DNA from: Anaeromyces robustus
Lineage: Eukaryota > Neocallimastigomycota > Neocallimastigomycetes > Neocallimastigales > Neocallimastigaceae
DNA length: 13,991 nt
Direction: 5' to 3'
Assembly (NCBI GenBank): GCA_002104895.1
Contig: MCFG01000700.1
Location: 1 to 13,991 of the forward strand
Made by a program: the position numbers and the translations under genes. Below the pieces are notes generated by a model. It was given only the letters and a program-made list of their open reading frames with translations. It was not told where the DNA came from and ran no database searches. Below are positions 1 to 7,900 of this stretch, in pieces (within the stretch, counting starts at the first letter, position 1; every line of letters starts with the position of its first letter).

Positions 1-85
1 TATTTTTATTATTATTATTCTCATTTTTATTATTGATATTTGTGTTGTTTTTATTTAAAAATTCTTTTTCACTATTGTGATTTTA
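1..85 (-). pseudogene. continuation of copia Pol in a second shifted frame
   Basis: Downstream of the TAG/TGA pair at 74-69, the adjacent minus-strand frame is open to the window edge and encodes a Glu/Asn/Lys-rich stretch (NHNSEKEFLNKNN, then Asn runs). Composition and position fit the low-complexity insertion between the pre-integrase motif and the integrase core. No domain is recognisable in this short piece, so the link is inferred from continuity only. Confidence 0.45.
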
Positions 86-1010
86 AATAATTTCTTAGGT
101 TTTTTATATAGAAATGGCCAAGCCGTCGATGCCAAATAAGTTCATCGACATGCTGAGAATTTTGTATGGCCATAATATTATTTTTGTTGTTTTTAAATTC
201 ATACTTTGGTAAACAATAGCCATAAATATTAATTTCATTTCTTTTATTTGATTTATAACTTGCTATTGTTTTGTAGTTTGAATCTAGCAATCTAAGAATA
301 AAATTGCCGTTTAATTTTTCAATTAAAACTTTTATTCCTGATTTAGCTAGTTCAATACCACTAATCATGTTTTTTGTTACACTTTTTGAATATAAAACAT
401 GATTTAACTTCAAAGTATGTTTATTTATCTTTAAGTCTACACTACCATAGCCTTCAAAATTGCAGACGGTGCCATTAACACATTTTAATGTTATTTTTTC
501 GTTCTTAAAATTTTTTAAAATATTTTTATTGTTGGTTATATGTTCTCCAGCGCCTGAATCATATAACCATTCAATTTTGTTATTATTATTTTTATTTTTA
601 TTTAATAAATTTTTAATATTTTTTAAATTTCTGGAAATACGCGTGTTTTTATATTTATTATTAATATTTTTATAATTATTATCGTGATTATTATTATTTA
701 TAAAGTGTAATGATTTATTATCATCATTTTCATTGTACACTTTATTATCAATATTATATTTTAATTCATCATAATTAAAACCATTATTATATTCATCATT
801 TAATTCGAAATTGTTCATATAACCCATGTATTTTTGTTTTTCATTATTAAAATTATCATTTGGTCTGGCGGTAGCTCTCCTATTTGAATTCTTCAAATTA
901 AACCAGCAATCCTTAATAGAGTGACCAATTTTATCACATATATGGCAATATTTATTATTATTTTTGTTATTTTTATTATTATTGTGATAATTATTATTAC
1001 TTTTATCGAG
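72..1010 (-). pseudogene. pol: Ty1/copia Pol fragment: zinc knuckle, protease, pre-integrase
   Basis: This frame is open from just after a TAA at 1013-1011 to a TAG at 74-72. It has no convincing ATG of its own and would be read as part of Gag-Pol. A CX2CX4HX4C zinc knuckle (CHICDKIGHSIKDC) spans 947-906. An Asn-rich linker follows, then the aspartic protease active site WLYDSGAGEHIT with the catalytic Asp codon at 560-558. The GAG-pre-integrase signature IWHRRLGHFYIKNLRNYL ends the frame. TAG and TGA follow in tandem, and an Asn-rich frame stays open next to them, so a second frameshift is likely. These are standard copia polyprotein parts. The protease would process Gag-Pol if the frame were intact. 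Confidence 0.85.
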
Positions 1011-1738
1011 TTATTATTATGAATTTTAGTATTTTTATTATTAAAATTCTTTGGCTTCCTGAAATTCTTGTGGATGGCATCAATTTCCATATGGTCTTCT
1101 TGTTCTTCTTCTTCCTCTTCCATAGAGTCATCTATTTCTTCTTCTCTTTCTTTTTCCATCCACTGGCTGGCATAACATTTCATAGAAATGTTATATTTTA
1201 TTCTTTTTATCAGGCTTTGTGAATCTTCGTTTTCTTTAAATTCAAATTTGTTTTTAAAGCCTGTTGGGAAAGTATTATAAATATATTTTATTTTTTCTTT
1301 ATCTGATAATTTAAAATCAGATTTATTCATATTCTCAAAAATATTATCTAACTTAGTTAATATTTTTGGAATTTCTTTAATGTTTTTGGCCTTTAACTTT
1401 TCAATTTTGTTGGCCCAATATAACATATCAGTATCATCTTCTCCATATTTACCTTTAAGGTATGTCATTATGGAGAATACTGATTCTAATTTTAATATAT
1501 CTTTTGCTATGGCAGGATTAATAGAAGTTAATATTATTAATCTTGCCTTTTTATTTTCAATGGTAGCTTTTCTAATTTCTTCTTCTGTTCTACCATTTTC
1601 TTTTAATTCCTTAACAATATCCTTCTCGGCATATTTGTTAAGTTTTTTAATGTATAAAGTATCCATAACAATGTTATGCCATACTTCAAAATTATCGCCA
1701 TTAAGGCATATATTTAATTCATTATTTAAATTACTCAT
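893..1738 (-). CDS. gag: Ty1/copia Gag (nucleocapsid precursor), C-terminus frameshifted
   Basis: The ORF has 281 codons from the ATG at 1738. Residues 12-41 have the N-terminal pattern of copia Gag (LNGDNFEVWHNIVMDTL), and about 60-190 resemble the UBN2-type gag domain (INPAIAKDILKLESV, LKGKYGEDD, YIYNTFPTGF). Residues 197-222 form an acidic tract (EEEIDDSMEEEEEEQEDHMEID). Gag packages the element RNA into virus-like particles. The true C-terminus is lost: after about residue 240 the frame becomes an Ile-rich string (VIIIITIIIKITK), while the zinc knuckle lies in the neighbouring frame. A one-base indel in the AAT-rich tract at about 1005-1015 explains this. No classical slippery heptamer is seen, so I favour mutation over programmed frameshifting. 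The ATG lies 72 bases after the putative primer-binding site. Confidence 0.85.
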   Translation of the reverse strand: MSNLNNELNICLNGDNFEVWHNIVMDTLYIKKLNKYAEKDIVKELKENGRTEEEIRKATIENKKARLIILTSINPAIAKDILKLESVFSIMTYLKGKYGEDDTDMLYWANKIEKLKAKNIKEIPKILTKLDNIFENMNKSDFKLSDKEKIKYIYNTFPTGFKNKFEFKENEDSQSLIKRIKYNISMKCYASQWMEKEREEEIDDSMEEEEEEQEDHMEIDAIHKNFRKPKNFNNKNTKIHNNNSIKVIIIITIIIKITKIIINIAIYVIKLVTLLRIAGLI

Positions 1739-1810
1739 TTTTATTTTATTATATTTTAATATTTTATTAATATTTTATTTATAATTAATGTTAATCTTTA
1801 TTTATGATTA

Positions 1811-1832
1811 GAGCTCCTTGAGACTCTTAATC
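1811..1832 (-). other. putative primer-binding site of the copia element (half-tRNA-Lys type)
   Basis: On the plus strand 1811-1832 reads GAGCTCCTTGAGACTCTTAATC. It contains ACTCTTAATC, the anticodon loop of Lys(CUU) tRNAs (loop CTCTTAA). Its minus-strand complement follows directly after AACA, a plausible LTR end, and lies 72 bases before gag. No TGG matching a tRNA CCA end is present. Drosophila copia and some fungal copia elements use a cleaved tRNA 5' half as primer, and this layout matches that mode. The spacing between the D-stem-like GAGC and the anticodon loop is three bases longer than in common Lys tRNAs, so the match outside the anticodon arm is uncertain. Confidence 0.5.
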
Positions 1833-1962
1833 TGTTAATTTATTTTGTTTATATAATTTATTTATTTAATATATTTAATAATTAATACATTTTAATATGA
1901 AAGAATTAAACACAACTTCTTCAAAGAATAAAATTGATATAAAACTAATATGTGTAGCAACA
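1833..1962 (-). repeat. possible short 5' LTR of the copia element
   Basis: The minus strand from 1962 to 1833 starts TGTTGCTACAC and ends AAATTAACA, giving TGTT...AACA termini beside the putative primer-binding site. The inner edge (1833) is reasonably supported. The outer edge is a guess, because the 3' LTR is outside the window and no target-site duplication can be checked. A hairpin at 1944-1969 straddles the proposed outer edge, which weakens it. Confidence 0.3.
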
Positions 1963-1969
1963 TATTAGT
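1944..1969. repeat. 9-bp perfect inverted repeat (hairpin)
   Basis: ACTAATATG and CATATTAGT flank an 8-base loop (TGTAGCAA). The stem is perfect and sits at the proposed outer end of the copia LTR. It could be a terminus-associated structure or chance in AT-rich DNA. Confidence 0.6.
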
Positions 1970-2582
1970 ATATTTAATAATAATTATTAAATATTAAATT
2001 TATATCTTTTCTTAATAATAATTATTAAAATAATTTATTATTTATATTTATATTATATATTAAATATTAATTCTTTATTATATTAAATTAAATAGTTCTT
2101 TTATTTTTATATATTATATAATATATTTTATTATATGTATTTTAATATTCTCATGTATTATTAATATTATAGTATATTAAAGTATAATCAAAATATAGTA
2201 ATAATTTATTATTATTATATAGCTAAATATATTACTATACATAATAATTCATATATTATTATATAGTTAAATATATTATTATTTTAAATAACTCTTATAT
2301 TATTACTATATTCTTAATATATATTCTATAATATATTAGTTTATATTCTTATATATTAGATATTAAATAACTATTTAAAATTATTTAATTTTTATATTAT
2401 TTTTAAATTTTTCAATTTAATAATCCTTCGTCTTGGAATTATTTAGATCGGAGGTATTTTTCTGGTAATAAAATTAAATAATTAATAAAATAAATAATAA
2501 AATATAATTATACTATTAAAAGCGACCAGCGCACATAAAAGTCCTGCATATCATAGAATATATCATGTGAATACATGACTTT

Positions 2583-2620
2583 ACATAAAATAATGTATAA
2601 TACATAAAATAATGTATAAT
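2583..2620. repeat. tandem duplication, 19 bp x 2
   Basis: The unit ACATAAAATAATGTATAAT occurs at 2583-2601 and again without change at 2602-2620, followed by a partial ACAT. This is a recent slippage or minisatellite-type duplication in the spacer. Confidence 0.9.
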
Positions 2621-2755
2621 ACATGTATTTATATTTTTCTTTAAAATTAAACTATTTATAATAATAAATAAAATAATACAAGTATTTATAAAAATATAAA
2701 TAAAATAATTAAAAATTATTAAATAAAATAAGTAAAAATGTATAAAAATAATAAT

Positions 2756-2794
2756 AAAAATAAATAATAAAAATAAATAATAAAAATAAATAAT
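2756..2794. repeat. tandem repeat, 13 bp x 3
   Basis: Three perfect copies of AAAAATAAATAAT lie at 2756-2768, 2769-2781 and 2782-2794, preceded by an imperfect copy. It is a simple AT microsatellite-like array. Confidence 0.9.
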
Positions 2795-3244
2795 ATTATT
2801 AATAAAATTATAAAAATAATCAGTTTATTTATTTATAAAGTAAATAAAATTAATTGTTATTTCTAATTTAGAAATGTTTAAGTGTAAAGAATATTTAAAA
2901 AGTATTTAGAAAGTATTTTAAAAGTGTTTTTAGAAACTATTTTCGAGTCATATTATTTAATTAAAATATTTTAGAATCTTTTATTATTTTTACAATATTA
3001 ATTATAAATTGTTTATAATTTATATAAATTTAATATTTAATAATATTTTTAAGAATTGATTTAGTTTAAGATAATAATGATAAAGATATTGTTTAAAAAT
3101 ATAATTTTATAATCTTATTATTTTTATTAATATTATTAATTATTTTAAATGATAATTCAATATAATATTAAAATTTATTAATTATTTGAAGTTTAGAAAA
3201 TAATTATAATTAAAGTAAATTAATAATAAATTATAGAGAATAAT

Positions 3245-3249
3245 AATAA
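3245..3249. repeat. target-site duplication AATAA (left copy)
   Basis: AATAA directly precedes the TG of the 5' LTR and recurs directly after the CA of the 3' LTR at 10244-10248. A 5-bp duplication is usual for Ty3/gypsy integrase and shows that both element ends are intact. Confidence 0.85.
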
Positions 3250-3276
3250 TGTAACGAATCATGAAAATGAGTAACC

Positions 3277-3330
3277 TGTCTTAGTGGTTAGTAACTAAGA
3301 CTATGGTTCGAACTTCTCGAGTTCGAAACC
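3277..3330 (+). promoter_or_regulatory. tRNA-like A-box/B-box module in LTR U3
   Basis: TGTCTTAGTGG at 3277-3287 fits the Pol III A-box consensus (TRGYNNARYNGG) at all but one position. AGTTCGAAACC at 3320-3330 fits the B-box (GGTTCGANNCC) at all but the first. The starts are 43 bases apart, as in tRNA genes. A perfect 7-bp hairpin (GTCTTAG 3278-3284 with CTAAGAC 3295-3301) occupies the D-arm region. TTTTT at 3352-3356 could end a Pol III transcript. Acceptor and T stems do not pair, so it is not a functional tRNA. The same module is in the 3' LTR (about 9842-9895). A role as Pol III promoter or TFIIIC site is inference. Confidence 0.55.
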
Positions 3331-3456
3331 TCTTAATTCCAATTTATTATATTTTTATTACTTTTATTTTACCATAAATTTTACCAAGCAAAATTATTCT
3401 GATTGGTTAAATTTTGGTCATTAAAAAATTTTTTAAAAATTTTTTCAAATTTTTTC

Positions 3457-3464
3457 TATAAATA
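3457..3464 (+). promoter_or_regulatory. TATA box of the LTR Pol II promoter
   Basis: TATAAATA lies 44 bp upstream of the segment 3501-3510 that can pair with the PBS. That spacing would place the mRNA 5' end at about 3501. The LTR is AT-rich, so the TATA box alone is weak evidence; the spacing to the self-primer site is what supports it. Confidence 0.6.
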
Positions 3465-3500
3465 CGAGTGAATTTCTCTTTAAAAAATTTTTAATTATTC

Positions 3501-3510
3501 GAGTTTTTAT
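3501..3510 (+). other. predicted mRNA 5' end / self-primer segment
   Basis: GAGTTTTTAT is the exact reverse complement of 3677-3686, the first ten bases after the LTR. In Tf1 of fission yeast the first bases of the mRNA fold onto the PBS and are cleaved to give the reverse-transcription primer. The arrangement here predicts transcription start at about 3501 and cleavage after about 3510. Confidence 0.7.
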
Positions 3511-3676
3511 TAATAAAATAAATTATTATTTTAACACTAACTTGTTAAGTTAAAATCATGTGTTTTTAATAATAAATTTATAATTAATAAAGAGTTCAAA
3601 TTTTATTTTATTTTTTTTAAAGGGTTAAGTGTTTTGTTTAAAAATATTTTTATTGTTAAAGACACATATCTTTACA

Positions 3677-3686
3677 ATAAAAACTC
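3677..3686 (+). other. self-priming primer-binding site
   Basis: ATAAAAACTC begins at the first base after the 5' LTR, where a PBS must lie. It has no TGG and no clear tRNA 3' end match. It pairs perfectly with 3501-3510 inside the LTR, and one further pair forms if the last LTR base is counted. Confidence 0.7.
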
Positions 3687-3741
3687 CTAAAAAAATAAAA
3701 AACTTAATACCTTAGTGTTATAATTTTTCTTATTAAAAGAT

Positions 3742-3928
3742 AAGTCAGTAACAAAAAGTTTTGTGAATAAAGGCGTCTTTTAATATAAAAAAAAATAATA
3801 ATACTTATTTTTTCTTTTTTTTTAATTTTTATTAAGTATAAAAAATTAAAAAATTAAATTTTATTCATTAAGAAAATATAAGAGTAAAGCCAGTAGCAAA
3901 AATTGTTTTGTGGAGGAGGCGCTCTGAT
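3742..3928 (+). repeat. imperfect direct repeat of about 40 bp in the leader
   Basis: AAGTCAGTAACAAAAAGTTT... at 3742-3782 and AAAGCCAGTAGCAAAAATTG... at 3887-3928 share the order CAGTA(A/G)CAAAAA, TTTTGTG, then GGCG. Each can fold the A run onto the following TTTTG. The start-to-start spacing is about 145 bp. Retention of paired bases while other positions differ suggests a repeated RNA hairpin. Confidence 0.6.
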
Positions 3929-4542
3929 CTATTTTCTTAAAAGAAATAAAAATAAATTTAATAATTTTTTATATTAATAAATAATATTTCTAATAAAACA
4001 ATTTAATATTTTCTTAAAAAACAATTTTAAATATTTAGTTATTAAATAATTATATAATTTTAATAACTAAATAATAATAATTTAAAATATATATATTTTT
4101 TTCCCAAATTTTTTTTATTTTTATTTTTGATTTTTGATTTTATCTGACTTTATATAAGTTGGTTAAATCAATTTCTAAATAAATAATAAAAATAATAATC
4201 TTAGTATAGGCTTCCTAGGCGACTGGAGTCAAACCCGGTTACCATAATACTTCACACAGTGGGATTGTCAATACTTTGGGGAAGATAATCTGTTAAGTTC
4301 CTTAGTGCTAACAATAAGTTAGACATAAAAAAGAATTTAACAACGTTACTTCCTTTTATCTTTTATAGATATTAACTATTGACTTTACCATAGTTCAGTG
4401 AAGAGCTAAAGGAACCCGTTAATATACTGGGTTACAACAGATTATATATTTGATGGTTTGACACTATATAATCTGGGTTTTATTATTTTACGAAATTTTA
4501 TTTAATCAATAAATATATTAAAGATTAAAATTAAATATTAAA

Positions 4543-4545
<3 letters not shown>

Positions 4546-4586
<41 letters not shown>

Positions 4587-4635
4587 ATATATATATAACT
4601 TTAATTATCAAAAAAAAAAAAAAAAAAAAAAAAAA
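4546..4635 (+). repeat. two long poly(A) tracts
   Basis: Thirty-nine A (4546-4584) and twenty-six A (4610-4635) are separated by 25 AT bases. They lie inside the leader, not at an element end. They may be homopolymer expansions typical of AT-rich genomes or relics of an inserted polyadenylated sequence. Run lengths are prone to sequencing error. Confidence 0.85.
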
Positions 4636-4963
4636 GAAAATATATAATAATAATTATATTGTTTAATTTAATATTGATAATCGAAATATCCTTTTCTTAT
4701 CATACTTAAGTTAAACAGATTATACTTCAGCAATAAACAGGCCTTATTAACTTCTCAACAGGGGTATAGTAAGGGTAGTAATAAGATCCTGTTTCACGTG
4801 ACGGAACTTAGATCGTGAAAAGGTGACGGAATATTTACTATCGGTTGAAAGACCCTAAGTTAATAGTTTATTAAGTATAATTTGGTCGGTAACTTAAGTT
4901 GATAATAACAATATTAAATTAATTTTTAAAGATTACAATAATAATAATAATAAAATAATTTTT

Positions 4964-7900
4964 ATGGACGATAATTATATTATAATTCTCTTAATCATAC
5001 TTCATTTTATTTCCCTTATATTCATTATTGGATTCATTATAATCATGGACGAACACAACATTTTTGACAATGCTACCTTGAAAGATGGGTTCGCAGGCGA
5101 CAGAAGATATATCAAAGGTTTCCTCGCCAAAATCGAACTAATCTTTCAACTCTACCCAGAAAGATATCAAGACGACGGAGTTAAAGTAGTATATCTGATT
5201 TCTCGACTGTACGGCAACGCTATGAACTGGGCTGCCACTTTAATAGAAAACCAAGACCCATGTTTAGCAAATTATGAAGCTTTCGTAGGAAAACTCAAAG
5301 CCTTCTACGGAAGCAACGACGAGTCTTATGTAGCAAACCAAATGCTACGAAGAATTAAACAACGAAACATTGGAGGAGTTAGTGGGTACATTTTGGAATT
5401 CAATAAATATGCAGATGTATCCACATGGAATGAAGAAGCTAAGATGGATGCTTTTATGGCCGGCTTGAACGACCAAGTAGCCGCTCGAATTTTGGAAATG
5501 TTTCCTGGACCCCGAAACCTATTTGCAATGCAGACTATAGCTTCTAGGATAGACTCACGCCTCTATGTGAGAAAACAATTCTCTAATAGTTACCATAGTA
5601 ACGAAAAGCGAAAAACGAACAAAGTATCCTCCAACGGTAGAAATAATAATAAAAGTAACTACCACGGTCCTCTGTCAAAAGAAGAGAAAGAAAGGAGAAG
5701 AAAAAATAATTTATGCCTTTATTGTGGTTCTCCTGAACATTCTTTAAATGATTGCCCAAATAGAAAGGACAGAAGAAACTCGTCAAAGTCAACTTTTATG
5801 TCAATTCCAATGGGTCAAACTCAAACACCTAGAAGAAGAAGACCAACAAATAACTCCGAATTCCTAGTAAATTTCAATATTCATCCTGATGACGAAATCC
5901 CTGTACTTATTGATTCTGGTTCTGAACTCAATCTTATTGATGAGGAATTTTGCAAAGACTACACGCTCCCTTATCACGATGATGGTAGACTTCCAAAAAT
6001 TGTTGGTATAGGTGGAAAACAGGCAATTGTCGGCGTCACTCCACCTCTAATTCTTAAATATAAAGACCACGTTTGTAAAACTATATTCTACGTTACTGAT
6101 CTTCCGAAGTATAGTTGTATCCTTGGTTCAAATTGGTTGAGACTTCATAATCCTAATATTAATTTTTCTAATAATGAACTTTCTTTCAATTCTGACTATT
6201 GTCATTCAAATTGTGTTTCTATTCCTATTTCTTACGACTCTGCTGGTACTCCTATTTCAATGGATTTAAGAAATTCTGCTTTTCCTATCTTTACTTCTCA
6301 ATACAACTCAAACCCAGCACCTCCTGATTCTAATACTCATTCTGCACTTCCTATTCTTATCAATGATGAACCTAATGACTCTAATACTTATTCAACATTC
6401 CCTGTTTCCGTCAGTAATAAATCTTCTAATAAACACTTCTCTCTTAATTCTTACTCTAATACAAAGGACAACCCAACACCTCTAAAAGTAGCATCAAGTT
6501 TTGATGAATTTGTAAACTCCGATGATGATTTTGTTTTCCTTCCTAAAGAACTTATACCTTATAAAGACGTTTTTAGCGAAACTGCTGCAGACAAGCTTCC
6601 TCCTCATCGTCCCTATGACTGCGAAATCAAATTAAAAGAAAACTCAAAGCTATTTTACGGGCCAATCTATCCTCTAACAGATGAAGAATCAAATGCTCTT
6701 GAAGAATACATTAGTGAAAACCTCCGCAAAGGATTTATAAGAAAATCTAAGTCTCCTGCAGGTGCTCCAGTTCTTTTTGTACCTAAGAAAAATGGAAAAC
6801 TCCGTATGTGCGTTGACTATAGACAGTTAAATCTTATTACTATTCGTGATTCCTATCCTCTTCCTCTGATTCAGGATATGCTTGAGCATCTTGGCAAAGG
6901 AAAAATCTTCTCCAAGCTTGATTTACGATCTGCCTATAACCTCGTCAGAATAAAAAGCGGTGATGAATATAAAACTGCTTTCACCTGCAAGTTTGGTCAC
7001 TTCGAATATTTGGTAATGCCTTTCGGTTTAAAAAATGCACCAGCCGTATTCCAACACTTCATTAACGATGTCTTAGAAGAAGTACTTGGTAAATATGCTT
7101 ACGCCTATATTGATGATATTATTATTTTCTCCCCAGATTACAAATCTCATATTCTTCATGTCACTACCGTTTTAAAACTACTTAGATCCGCTGGATTATA
7201 TGCTAAGCTCGAGAAATGTGAATTCTTTGTCCCATTTATTGATTTCCTTGGACATAGAATATCAGCTGAAGGTATTCATATGGATCCCAATAAAGTTTCT
7301 TCAATTTTTAACTGGCCAATTCCTACTAATGTCAAAGAGGTACAATCTTTCATCGGTCTTGCAAACTACTACCGTCGATTTATTCCTGGTTTCGCTGATA
7401 TAGCACACCCCCTTCACAAATTACTCAAGAAAAATACTAAATTTTTATGGTCTCCTGAAGCCCAATCTGCTTTCGACACTCTTAAGTCTAAATTTATTAC
7501 TGCTCCTGTTTTAATTTTCCCTGACCGCAATATTCCATTCCAAGTTGAAACCGATTCCAGCAATTATGCTATCGGTGCTATTCTCTCTCAAGTCTCTCCT
7601 CGTGATAACATGGTTCATCCTGTAGCCTTTTTCTCTCGTTCACTCACTGGTCCTGAACGTAACTACCCAATCTACGATAAAGAATTATTAGCCATTGTCG
7701 CTGCTTTAGAAAATTGGCGTCATCTCTTAAAAGGCACTGATACACCCTTCAAAATATTCTCTGATCACCGTAACTTACTCTACAAAAGAAGCCCGAAAAA
7801 ATGTCTCAACGTCTCGTCCGCTGGGCTCTTTTCCTCTCCGAATTTAACTTTGTTATTGTTTATCGTTCTGGTTCTTCCAATGGAAAACCTGATGCTCTTT

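Larger units (their letters stand above)
1..1832 (-). mobile_element. Ty1/copia LTR retrotransposon, 5' part, degraded
   Basis: Reading on the minus strand from about 1832 down to the window edge, the order is primer-binding-like site, 72-base leader, copia-type gag, CCHC zinc knuckle, aspartic protease and GAG-pre-integrase motif. This is the order known for Ty1/copia elements. Integrase core, RT, RNase H and the 3' LTR would lie beyond base 1. Two frame breaks are visible, near 1005-1015 and near 75-85, so this copy is probably not autonomous. The coding strand is very rich in Asn and Lys codons, with AAT runs that look like expanded microsatellites. The family call is firm; the outer boundary is not. 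Confidence 0.85.
1970..3244. other. AT-only intergenic spacer
   Basis: No ORF with recognisable similarity, RNA gene or element terminus is seen. The DNA is almost entirely A and T in short TTA/AAT/TATA words. Two slightly GC-richer patches stand out: 2424-2454 (CCTTCGTCTTGGAATT... to GGAGG) and 2521-2580 (AGCGACCAGCGCACATAAAA... ending in a hairpin, TCATGT-GAAT-ACATGA, at 2563-2578). Neither could be identified. Confidence 0.6.
3250..3676 (+). repeat. 5' LTR of the chromovirus
   Basis: This 427-bp LTR starts TGTAACGAATCATG and ends ATCTTTACA. It matches 9815-10243 except for G/A changes near 3291 and 3306, one A/T change in the A/T tract near 3427, and a TT insertion in the 3' copy. The predicted layout is U3 at about 3250-3500 and R-U5 from about 3501, based on the TATA box and the self-primer site. 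U3 contains a tRNA-like A/B-box module near its start. Confidence 0.97.
3677..4963 (+). other. long structured 5' leader of the chromovirus
   Basis: About 1.29 kb separates LTR and gag, with no convincing ORF. It holds a repeated hairpin-bearing motif (3742-3782 and 3887-3928), a GC-richer block at 4199-4480, two pure A runs (4546-4584 and 4610-4635), and a second richer block at 4678-4900. AACAGATTAT occurs at 4436-4445 and 4714-4723, and its reverse complement at 4285-4294. AACCC and GGGTT form a small hairpin at about 4411-4430. Such leaders can hold packaging and dimerisation structures, but no function can be assigned from sequence alone. Confidence 0.6.

Noticed and set aside
460-675. 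Plus-strand ORFs at 460-675, 1019-1222 and 1380-1784
   Set aside because: They are antisense shadows of the copia gag and pol frames, rich in Leu/Phe because the sense strand is rich in Asn/Lys codons.
2424-2454. Polypurine tract of a lost element (TTCGTCTTGG ... GGAGG resembles the region before the 3' LTR at 9783-9810)
   Set aside because: The similarity is short and gapped, and no LTR-like TG start follows GGAGG.
4225-4235. B-box-like GGTTTGACTCC on the minus strand in the leader
   Set aside because: No A-box is found 40-50 bases upstream on that strand, so it is a lone match.
5583-5792. Minus ORFs at 5583-5792 and 8435-8623 and plus ORFs at 7200-7403 and 8316-8654
   Set aside because: They overlap clearly coding frames of the chromovirus and show no domain of their own.
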